5,031 nt of DNA, taken from JBDSGC01 sp046594105 (GTDB lineage: Bacteria; Acidobacteriota; Thermoanaerobaculia; Gp7-AA8). Under the pieces are notes generated by a model, which worked only from the letters and a program-made list of their open reading frames with translations, was not told the DNA's origin and made no database searches. Below, piece by piece: positions 1-4,729 of this stretch (position 1 is the first letter of the stretch; each line of letters opens with the position of its first letter). The stretch lies in NCBI GenBank assembly GCA_046594105.1, contig JBKJQB010000023.1, positions 1-5,031 of the forward strand, read 5' to 3'. The translations under genes and the position numbers were made by a program.

Positions 1-383
1 GTCACGTGGAAATCGCCGACGCGCTCACCGCGGGGGTCGAAGAGTCCACCGCGCGAGCCACCACTTCCGAGATGAGTGTTCTGGCGGTCGGCCATGATCT
101 CGAGCTTCATGCCGTTGCCGATAGGAATCCCGAAGTTCAGCCCAACATTCGCGGAGCTGGCCAGGTCGACATCCTGACCGAACAGCGAGGTCTGGTCCGC
201 GCGGATCGTTCCGCCAAACGTGTATCCGACGAACGGAGTCAGCTCGAACAGATTCTCGTCGATCAACCGACCGCGGTCGTGGCGCCGATCGTGAGAGCGA
301 CGGTTCCGCCAGTCGTCATCCTGCGCAAGCAGCGATGCCGGAACGACGACGGCGAGCAGTGAAATGAGCAGCAACTTTTTCAT
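1..383 (-). CDS. Outer-membrane beta-barrel protein, N-terminal part (cut by window edge)
   Basis: This reads as the first 127 residues of a secreted outer-membrane protein; the 3' end lies outside the window. It starts with a classical signal peptide: MKK, a Leu/Val-rich core, then a likely cleavage SLLA|QDDD after residue 20. A basic, His/Arg-rich linker follows (about residues 26-39). The segment FELTPFVGYTFGG (about 46-58) resembles the first strand of small beta-barrel proteins of the OMP_b-brl type. A second amphipathic strand pair follows, NVGLNFGIPIGNGMKLEIMADR (79-88 and 91-100), with alternating polar and nonpolar residues. The ATG at 383-381 is set by a GGAGG Shine-Dalgarno 4 nt upstream. 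The gene is divergent from exodeoxyribonuclease III. Substrate or role cannot be told from this fragment; a porin-like or structural barrel is the family expectation. The call of a secreted barrel is fairly safe, the subfamily is not. Confidence 0.8.
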   Translation of the reverse strand, partial: MKKLLLISLLAVVVPASLLAQDDDWRNRRSHDRRHDRGRLIDENLFELTPFVGYTFGGTIRADQTSLFGQDVDLASSANVGLNFGIPIGNGMKLEIMADRQNTHLGSGGSRGGLFDPRGERVGDFHV

Positions 384-387
384 GAGA

Positions 388-392
388 CCTCC
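388..392 (-). promoter_or_regulatory. Shine-Dalgarno site of the beta-barrel gene
   Basis: Read on the minus strand, GGAGG is followed by TCTC and then ATG at 383. This fixes the start and confirms that the minus strand, not the open plus-strand frame over 6-362, is the coding strand here. Confidence 0.8.
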
Positions 393-566
393 ACAACTGG
401 ATTTCTGGATTGAGAGTCTGACTGCAGACGCTGGCCAACCTGCAGAAACGGCGCCGCGGGATGAGCGGATTTCGCGGGAGGGACGCCGGGATCGCAGTGC
501 AGGGGCGTCCGCGTGCGATGACAAGGTGACGCGCGGAACGGACAGCGCCGCCTGGCGACCGAAGCC

Positions 567-576
567 TGTATACAAT
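567..576 (+). promoter_or_regulatory. Candidate -10 element of the exodeoxyribonuclease III gene
   Basis: TACAAT at 571-576 matches the sigma-70 -10 consensus at five of six positions and ends 9 nt before the ATG at 586. A start site about 7 nt downstream would leave a leader of only about 3 nt, and no Shine-Dalgarno sequence precedes the ATG. I see no good -35 hexamer 16-18 nt upstream. The overlapping TGTATACA (567-574) is a perfect palindrome, so a -10-like TATACA exists on both strands and could also serve the divergent barrel gene. This is inference from sequence only. Confidence 0.4.
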
Positions 577-585
577 CGCCCGCCG

Positions 586-1332
586 ATGAGAGTCGCTACC
601 TGGAACGTCAATGGGATTCGTGCCCGTCACCAGCAGTTTCTCGACTTCGTGGTTGCGGAGAAACCCGATGTCCTCTGTCTCCAGGAGATCAAAGCAACCC
701 TGGCGCAGGTCCCGGAGTCCGTCTGTGACCTCGGCGACTACTGGTGTTACTGGCATGGCGCAGGAGGCTATTCCGGGGTGGCCCTGCATCTGCGCCGCGA
801 CACCTTTCCTGCAAAGCCTTCCTTCACCCATCCCGATTTCGACCATGAGACGCGCATCGTGCAGGCTGAGATCGGGAACACCCTGTTCGCGTCGGTGTAT
901 GTGCCCAATGGCGGGAAGGACTACGAGGCGAAGATCCGATTCATGAAATCGCTGATCGGCTATGCCGCGGCGGCGCGCAAAGCGGGAAAACAGCTCGTCC
1001 TCTGCGGCGATCTCAACATCGCACGCACCGATCTCGACGTGCATCCAAAGGAACGAAAGCCGAACATCATCGGGCAGCGTCCGGAGGAGCGGGAACTTCT
1101 CGAAGCGCTCATCGCCGAGGGGCTGGCGGACGTGGGACGCGATCTCCATCCGGACGACGAGGAGTACTTCACCTGGTGGGCGCCATGGCGGAACATGCGC
1201 GCGCGCAACATCGGCTGGCGCCTCGACTACGTGCTGGCCGCGCAGTCACTGGCAAAGAGTGCGATCTCCTGCCCCGCTCCCCGCGAAGTGGGTACCAGCG
1301 ATCACGGCCCGGTCATCGCAACGTTCGGGTGA
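586..1332 (+). CDS. xth: Exodeoxyribonuclease III (AP endonuclease family)
   Basis: A complete 248-residue protein of the exonuclease III / EEP endonuclease family. These enzymes cleave abasic sites in DNA and remove 3' blocking groups and nucleotides in base-excision repair in the cytoplasm. The family landmarks are in order: TWNVNG with Asn7, LQEIK with metal-binding Glu34, YVPNGG with Tyr105, GDLNIA with Asp142 and Asn144, WRLDY with Asp214, and SDHGP with the catalytic pair Asp239-His240. The length fits bacterial members (about 250-270). The frame is open upstream to 364, but the recognisable protein begins exactly at MRVATWNVNG, and the earlier part lies antisense to the barrel gene's signal peptide. 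There is no Shine-Dalgarno; a -10-like hexamer 9 nt upstream suggests a leaderless mRNA. It appears monocistronic, as hairpins begin about 20 nt after the stop. Assignment to family is firm; whether it is the only such enzyme in the genome is unknown. Confidence 0.97.
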   Translation: MRVATWNVNGIRARHQQFLDFVVAEKPDVLCLQEIKATLAQVPESVCDLGDYWCYWHGAGGYSGVALHLRRDTFPAKPSFTHPDFDHETRIVQAEIGNTLFASVYVPNGGKDYEAKIRFMKSLIGYAAAARKAGKQLVLCGDLNIARTDLDVHPKERKPNIIGQRPEERELLEALIAEGLADVGRDLHPDDEEYFTWWAPWRNMRARNIGWRLDYVLAAQSLAKSAISCPAPREVGTSDHGPVIATFG

Positions 1333-1337
1333 ACGCC

Positions 1338-1395
1338 TGCCCTTTCGTAGCGCCGGCATCCCTGCCGGCCGTGTCGCGGGCATCCTGCCCGCGGG
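1338..1395. repeat. Two adjacent GC-rich palindromes of an extragenic repeat (copy 1)
   Basis: Six nt after the exodeoxyribonuclease III stop begins TGCCCTTTCGTAGCGCCGG, followed by two hairpins. The first pairs 1352-1358 with 1363-1369 (GCCGGCA / TGCCGGC, loop 4). The second pairs 1375-1382 with 1386-1393 (CGCGGGCA / TGCCCGCG, loop 3). Both loops come from the shared core GGCATCC(C)TGCC. A related copy follows the hydrolase gene at 4671-4720. There is no T-run, so these look like repetitive extragenic palindromes; they might still stop or stabilise transcripts between convergent genes. Confidence 0.75.
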
Positions 1396-1411
1396 AGTTC
1401 GCCCCGCGTTC

Positions 1412-1441
1412 CCTCTCCCCGCCGCACGCAGCGGGGAGAGG
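1412..1441. repeat. Perfect 11-bp inverted repeat in the convergent gap
   Basis: CCTCTCCCCGC (1412-1422) is the exact reverse complement of GCGGGGAGAGG (1431-1441), with an 8-nt loop. It lies between the convergent exodeoxyribonuclease III and ompA-like genes. Neither strand has a U-tract directly after the stem, so it is not a canonical intrinsic terminator. It may be a further dispersed extragenic palindrome or a bidirectional transcription or decay barrier. Confidence 0.7.
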
Positions 1442-1471
1442 AAGAAGAAGGCTGAATGAGGACGATCCTCA
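1439..1471 (-). terminator. Possible weak terminator of the vwa-ompA operon
   Basis: On the minus strand, 4 nt past the ompA-like stop, TGAGGA (1471-1466) pairs with TCCTCA (1462-1457) across a 3-nt loop. A pyrimidine-rich stretch, ATTCAGCCTTCTTCTTCC, follows. The 6-bp stem is short and the T content is broken by C, so this is a weak candidate. Confidence 0.3.
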
Positions 1472-1475
1472 GCAA

Positions 1476-2096
1476 CTACTCGAGTACGACGATGACCACT
1501 CGTCGATTCTGCGTGCGGCCGGCTCTGGTCTTGTTCGGTGCCGCCGGCAGTGTGTCGCCGTACGAAATCGTCGACATCCGGTTCAGCGGGATGGCCTGCT
1601 GGCGGGAAAGGTAACGGCGGACTTCGTCGGCGCGGCGCTGACCCAGCTCGTCGTTCGCCCTCGACCCGCCGGTGTCATCGGTGTGCCCCTGAACCTCGAT
1701 GAAATACGCCTCGTTGAGCGCCTTGACCTTGCCGGCGAAATCGTCGAGCGCCGTTTTCGCATCCTTGTTCAGCTCGTACTTGTTGAGAGCGAAACGAATC
1801 CGGTCTTCCGAGAAAGTCTGCTGGAAGACCACTTTGCCTTTGGCCAGCACTCCCGCTTCCTGCGCCCGCTTGAGGGCGTCCTTGGCTTCCTGGCTGAGCT
1901 GATCGAGACGGATGTCCGTGGTCTTCTGTTTCTGCTGGAGATCTTCGACCTGTCCCTCCACCGACTCAATCTTTTTGTTCGTCTGCGATTGCGCCGCGGC
2001 GATCTTCTGATCGACCGACGACGAGCTCGCGCAAGCCGCGAGCGTCATCGACGCCACCGCTGCTGCCACCCATTGCAATCCCCTGGATCTGTTCAT
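1476..2096 (-). CDS. OmpA-family lipoprotein with coiled-coil spacer
   Basis: A 206-residue envelope lipoprotein expected to sit in the outer membrane and bind peptidoglycan non-covalently. Residues 1-21 form a lipoprotein signal ending in LAAC, with Cys22 as the lipidated residue. Residues about 27-82 are Gln/Lys/Glu-rich and heptad-like, a probable coiled-coil spacer. Residues about 90-206 form the OmpA C-terminal domain: the GHTD motif (137-140), then N148..L151...R155-A156..V159, the usual peptidoglycan-binding helix, and a closing NRRV (197-200). The start at 2096 is chosen because AAGGAG (2107-2102) lies 5 nt upstream and the product has a compact signal peptide. An in-frame ATG at 2126 overlaps the vwa stop as ATGA but has no ribosome site and would add ten charged residues before the signal. 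The gene is co-oriented with vwa, 26 nt downstream, so it is probably co-transcribed. It resembles Pal/OmpA-like proteins but has no Tol-Pal neighbours, so I do not call it pal. Confidence 0.9.
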   Translation of the reverse strand: MNRSRGLQWVAAAVASMTLAACASSSSVDQKIAAAQSQTNKKIESVEGQVEDLQQKQKTTDIRLDQLSQEAKDALKRAQEAGVLAKGKVVFQQTFSEDRIRFALNKYELNKDAKTALDDFAGKVKALNEAYFIEVQGHTDDTGGSRANDELGQRRADEVRRYLSRQQAIPLNRMSTISYGDTLPAAPNKTRAGRTQNRRVVIVVLE

Positions 2097-2101
2097 CATT
2101 T

Positions 2102-2107
2102 CTCCTT
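2102..2107 (-). promoter_or_regulatory. Shine-Dalgarno site deciding the ompA-like start
   Basis: Minus-strand AAGGAG is followed by AA, then two consecutive ATG codons at 2099 and 2096. Spacing is 2 nt to the first and 5 nt to the second, so the second is favoured. The site lies downstream of the vwa stop (2125-2123), within the intercistronic gap. Confidence 0.7.
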
Positions 2108-2122
2108 TTTTTTCCTGTTCCT

Positions 2123-3103
2123 TCATCGGGTCGTCAGCGCGGGAGGCTCCGTACCGAGGTATCCCGCACGGACGCGCACGTTGCGGCCGCGCGAGGCAAC
2201 TTTGAGGGAGATGGTCCGGTATTTGACGGCGCCCTTTCCTGTCGGCGCAAAGCCGATCAGGTACTGCGCCCGAAGATCATGTTCAACGTTGGCGATGGCC
2301 TGAGCGATCTGCTGCGGAGTGTTGCCCAGATAGAGTTTCCCGCCGGTGAGCCGGGCCACCTCATCAAGCAGGCCCACATCGGAAAGCTGCTCCTGCGAGG
2401 CTCGTGAAACCTGCTTCGGCGTTTCTTCCGGCTCCCGAAGTCCGAGCGGATAGATGGGAACGGAGACGCCCTCCAGTCTTCTGGCAAGGTCTCCACGGGT
2501 AAGGGAGGAGGCGTTGTCGATGCCGTCGCTGAGCAGGATGATCGCACGCGTGGGATTCTTGCCCAGGGCGCTCCGTCCCGGCATCCTGGCCAGCGCATCG
2601 AAGAAAGCGGTTTTTCCAAACGGAGTGACTTTTCCCAGGGCGTTGGAGATGTCCGCAGGGTTCTCGGTGAAAGGGACCAGCTCCGTGGCTTCCGATTCGG
2701 CGAAGACGAACAGCGCGAAATCGTCGCCAGCCTGACGGTGGGCCAGCAGCGCGCCGATCGCGGCACGCGCCGAGTCCATCTTCCCGGCCAGACCCATGGA
2801 GCCGGAACCGTCCAGCAGAATGGTGAAGGAGACGGGAGCGTTCTGCGATTTCTCGAAGAGGTCGCTGCGAACCGAGGAGCCGTCGACGAAGAGCCGGACC
2901 TCCCGTTCGCGCAGGTCGGTGATGGGCTTGCCCTTGGTGCCCAGCACGGTGAAGGGGATCATCACATAGCCGACGGAGACGGTCTCGCGAATCGGCTCCG
3001 GTCCGCCTGGAGTGGCGCCCGCTACTTGAGCGGAGAGCTGCCCGGCAACGAGCCCGACCCCGAGCCCAACACCGAGCAGGGCGATGGCGATGATCTTCTT
3101 CAT
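2123..3103 (-). CDS. Secreted VWFA-related (von Willebrand A) protein, Acidobacterial type
   Basis: A 326-residue exported protein with a single von Willebrand A domain, a metal-dependent protein-binding fold. Residues 1 to about 25-30 are a signal peptide (MKKIIAIALL, Gly/Val/Leu core, cleavage near LSAQ or AGA). An N-terminal region (about 40-85) contains VMIPFTVLGTKGKPITDLRE and LFVDG, typical of the VWFA-related family first defined in Acidobacteria. The A domain (about 91-285) has a complete MIDAS: D98-x-S100-x-S102, T165 in GKTAFFDAL and D193 in LLSDGIDN. The C-terminus (about 278-315), LRAQYLIGFAP...VRVRAGY, matches the family's closing segment. There is no C-terminal membrane helix, so the product is probably periplasmic or secreted, unlike BatA/BatB. 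The gene precedes the ompA-like gene in an apparent operon. No Shine-Dalgarno precedes the ATG, and a nine-codon frame ends 4 nt upstream. Ligand and cellular role are unknown for the family. Confidence 0.93.
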   Translation of the reverse strand: MKKIIAIALLGVGLGVGLVAGQLSAQVAGATPGGPEPIRETVSVGYVMIPFTVLGTKGKPITDLREREVRLFVDGSSVRSDLFEKSQNAPVSFTILLDGSGSMGLAGKMDSARAAIGALLAHRQAGDDFALFVFAESEATELVPFTENPADISNALGKVTPFGKTAFFDALARMPGRSALGKNPTRAIILLSDGIDNASSLTRGDLARRLEGVSVPIYPLGLREPEETPKQVSRASQEQLSDVGLLDEVARLTGGKLYLGNTPQQIAQAIANVEHDLRAQYLIGFAPTGKGAVKYRTISLKVASRGRNVRVRAGYLGTEPPALTTR

Positions 3104-3193
3104 CGCGTCAAATAACCATCACCGCGAGGGTCAGCATTTCCTCAGCAGCGATCTCGTCTATTCCGAACGGGCGGGGATTGCGGAATTCAGGGC
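3104..3193. other. Spacer between the cysteine-cluster gene and vwa, no clear promoter
   Basis: This 90-nt stretch separates two minus-strand genes. I find no convincing -35/-10 pair, no terminator hairpin and no ribosome site in front of vwa. It contains a minimal frame, ATG at 3137 to TGA at 3108 (peptide MLTLAVMVI), ending 4 nt before the vwa ATG. The vwa operon may be driven by a promoter I cannot see or by read-through from the gene upstream. Confidence 0.3.
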
Positions 3194-3556
3194 TCAATCG
3201 TTCGAGAGGGGGATGAATTTCTCGTCGTCCTGATGGCGGCGCTCCCACTTGAGGAAGTCGAAATAGCCGCAGTGGGGACGGTCGGGATACTCATGGCATA
3301 CCGCCGGACGCGCTTCATAAACCGTGCACTGCCGCTTCGTGGTGTCGAAGAACATGCAGATGCTGTCGTAGATCTTGTCCTTCTGATGCCGGAGCACCTG
3401 CTCGCCGTCGGCGACTTTGGTGAAGCGCTTTTGCGCGACCTCGGGAGCGATGCCAAAGTGCTTGGCCAGCCGGTTGATGTCGCGCTTCTCCACCACGATG
3501 CGGTCGTAGCTGCAGCAATACCCGGGGCACTGCGAGCAGTCATAAAAAAGAGCCAT
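3194..3556 (-). CDS. YkgJ-family cysteine-cluster protein (zinc/iron-chelating domain)
   Basis: A 120-residue cytoplasmic protein with eight cysteines: Cys7-x2-Cys10-x3-Cys14-Cys15 at the N-terminus (CSQCPGYCC), then Cys67 (SICMFF), Cys77 (CTVY), Cys87 (ARPAVCHEYP) and Cys96 (HCGYF). The order CxxCxxxCC ... C..F ... C.VYEARP..C..YP ... C is the signature of the YkgJ / UPF0153 family, thought to bind a metal or iron-sulfur centre; the biochemical role is not established. The length is normal for the compact members. The frame is open to 3913, but the family N-terminus starts at MALFYDCSQC, and the upstream part is low-complexity and antisense to the hydrolase. There is no Shine-Dalgarno; TACACT ends 6 nt before the ATG, suggesting a leaderless message. 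It is divergent from the hydrolase and 90 nt upstream of vwa; no functional link to either is evident. Confidence 0.92.
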   Translation of the reverse strand: MALFYDCSQCPGYCCSYDRIVVEKRDINRLAKHFGIAPEVAQKRFTKVADGEQVLRHQKDKIYDSICMFFDTTKRQCTVYEARPAVCHEYPDRPHCGYFDFLKWERRHQDDEKFIPLSND

Positions 3557-3562
3557 GGTCAA

Positions 3563-3568
3563 AGTGTA
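3563..3568 (-). promoter_or_regulatory. Candidate -10 element of the cysteine-cluster gene
   Basis: Minus-strand TACACT (3568-3563) keeps the T1, A2, A4 and T6 positions of TATAAT and is followed by 6 nt and the ATG at 3556. Initiation 7 nt past the hexamer would fall on the A of the start codon. The absence of a ribosome site supports a leaderless transcript; the -35 region is not recognisable. Confidence 0.4.
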
Positions 3569-3681
3569 CGCGATGGCACTCCGTTGGCTACAGCGATCGC
3601 ATGAGAAAGTTCGGGAAAGCGCCATCAACGGAAATTGGAACAGCGGAAGCGGCCGGCGCCGCAAGAGAAAGAGAGTCGGCC

Positions 3682-3707
3682 GTTTCCTCGCCGGGAACGA
3701 GGGAAAC
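3682..3707 (+). promoter_or_regulatory. Hairpin in the leader of the hydrolase gene
   Basis: GTTTCCTCG (3682-3690) pairs with CGAGGGAAAC (3698-3707) with a single bulged G and a 7-nt loop, CCGGGAA. It lies just before the ribosome site and start codon of the hydrolase. It could influence translation or mRNA stability, but it could also be fortuitous in GC-rich DNA. No -10/-35 promoter is clear in this 164-nt divergent gap. Confidence 0.3.
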
Positions 3708-3710
3708 GAG

Positions 3711-3716
3711 AGGGAG
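3711..3716 (+). promoter_or_regulatory. Shine-Dalgarno site deciding the hydrolase start
   Basis: AGGGAG lies 4 nt before the ATG at 3721. This, with the signal peptide that begins there, favours 3721 over the in-frame ATG at 3601. Confidence 0.7.
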
Positions 3717-3720
3717 CACG

Positions 3721-4662
3721 ATGAGGTGCGCTCCGCTTCTGCTGGCGTTTGCGGCCTCTTCGTGTTGCGTGCCGATGAAGCAGCTCGTTGATCCGGCGCG
3801 AGCGATCGCCCCGTCGTCTGCGCATGCCGGTCTGCTGCGGCCGGTTGCCGTCGATGTGCGCGTGGAGCGCACGGTGTGGCGTGACGCAGCGCGCGATCGC
3901 GACGTACCGGCAACGTTGTACATTCCGGTCTCCTCGTCTCCGTCTCCTGCGCCGGTGGTGATCTTCTCTCACGGGATCGGGGAAGACCGCGACGCCTATG
4001 AATACATCGGTCGAGGGCTGGCCCGGCGGGGTTACCTCACGGTGGCGCTGACCCATTTCGGAACCGACAAGTCTGTCCTCAAGCGGGGATACCTCCACCT
4101 GTATCGGGCCACGAAGGATCCGCGCAACTGGGAGAACCGGCCGCTGGATGTGCGATTCGCCATCGACCAGTTGCAGTCGCGGAAGGACGCGGACCGGCAA
4201 CGGATTGCGGTGGTCGGTCACTCCGCGGGGGCGTTCACAGCGCTGACCGTCGCCGGCATGCGCACGCGATCGCCTCAATCGCTGGAGGACCGGCGAGTGC
4301 GCGCCGTGGTGGCCATGTCCACGCCGCGCCTGGACGGGTTGCCGGAGGGGGCGTACGAAACGTTGGGGACGCCGGTGCTGCACATCACCGGGACCTGCGA
4401 CAACAGCCTGGTCTTCCGCACCTTCCCGCGGCATCGCCGAATTCCCTTCGAACAGACGCACGCGGCGCAGCAGTATCTGGTCACGCTCGAAGGGGTTACG
4501 CACTACACGTTCTCCAACGCCGAGGATCCGGGTCATGACCAGATCGTGGAGATCACCGCAGCGTTCCTCGACGGCTGGCTCCGAGGCGACGCGGCGGCGA
4601 AGTCCTGGTTCGACGATGGCGGGCTGGCCGCTCGCGCGGGAGTGACGGTGGAACGGAAGTAA
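3721..4662 (+). CDS. Alpha/beta hydrolase, predicted dienelactone hydrolase / PAF-acetylhydrolase-like lipoprotein
   Basis: A 313-residue serine hydrolase of the alpha/beta fold. The N-terminus MRCAPLLLAFAASSCC looks like a short lipoprotein signal ending in ASSC-C; the -3 position is Ala, not Leu, so lipidation is likely but not certain. The catalytic set is visible: the oxyanion-side SHGIGED (83-89), the nucleophile elbow GHSAG with Ser168, the acid Asp227 in HITGTCDNS, and the base His261 in GVTHYTF. The stretch NRPLDVRFAIDQL...DRQRIAVVGHSAGAFTAL resembles the 'predicted dienelactone hydrolase' group (COG4188 type) and PAF-acetylhydrolase-like enzymes, which act on esters or lactones; the true substrate cannot be read from sequence. 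The start is set by AGGGAG 4 nt upstream; an in-frame ATG at 3601 would add 40 Arg/Glu/Ala-rich residues before the signal peptide. It stands alone, divergent from the cysteine-cluster gene, and is followed within 9 nt by a repeat. Confidence 0.93.
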   Translation: MRCAPLLLAFAASSCCVPMKQLVDPARAIAPSSAHAGLLRPVAVDVRVERTVWRDAARDRDVPATLYIPVSSSPSPAPVVIFSHGIGEDRDAYEYIGRGLARRGYLTVALTHFGTDKSVLKRGYLHLYRATKDPRNWENRPLDVRFAIDQLQSRKDADRQRIAVVGHSAGAFTALTVAGMRTRSPQSLEDRRVRAVVAMSTPRLDGLPEGAYETLGTPVLHITGTCDNSLVFRTFPRHRRIPFEQTHAAQQYLVTLEGVTHYTFSNAEDPGHDQIVEITAAFLDGWLRGDAAAKSWFDDGGLAARAGVTVERK

Positions 4663-4670
4663 AGGAGGGC

Positions 4671-4720
4671 TGCCTTTCGTAGCGCCGGTATCCTGCCCGG
4701 GGGAGCTCGGCCCATTCGCG
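4671..4720. repeat. Extragenic repeat (copy 2, apparently a deletion hybrid)
   Basis: It starts 9 nt after the hydrolase stop with TGCCTTTCGTAGCGCCGG, nearly the same as 1338-1356, then continues TATCCTGCCCGGGGGAGCTCG, which matches the end of copy 1 (1382-1402). It therefore joins the left arm of the first palindrome to the right arm of the second, and a perfect stem is no longer formed. Both copies lie directly behind plus-strand genes. Confidence 0.7.
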
Positions 4721-4729
4721 CTGGCTGGA

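Noticed and set aside
6..362. Plus-strand open frame at the left edge.
   Set aside because: The minus strand carries a signal peptide, a beta-barrel strand motif and a GGAGG ribosome site; the plus frame has none of these.
364..585. Upstream extension of the exodeoxyribonuclease III frame to 364.
   Set aside because: The family N-terminus starts at 586, and the extension is antisense to the beginning of the barrel gene and lies across its promoter region.
1176..2303. Plus-strand open frame of about 375 codons crossing the convergent gap.
   Set aside because: It overlaps the end of exodeoxyribonuclease III in another frame, reads through hairpins and lies antisense to the ompA-like and vwa genes; it is a shadow frame.
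3601..3720. N-terminal extension of the hydrolase from ATG at 3601.
   Set aside because: It has no ribosome site, its Arg/Glu/Ala-rich composition is unlike a signal peptide, and a proper signal peptide plus Shine-Dalgarno begin at 3721.
3557..3913. Extension of the cysteine-cluster frame to an upstream start at 3913 or nearby.
   Set aside because: The residues encoded are low-complexity and antisense to the hydrolase; the conserved family start MALFYDC fits 3556.
4661..4677. AAAGG...CCTTT stem right after the hydrolase stop as a terminator.
   Set aside because: The stem is only 5 bp with a 7-nt loop and no U-tract follows.
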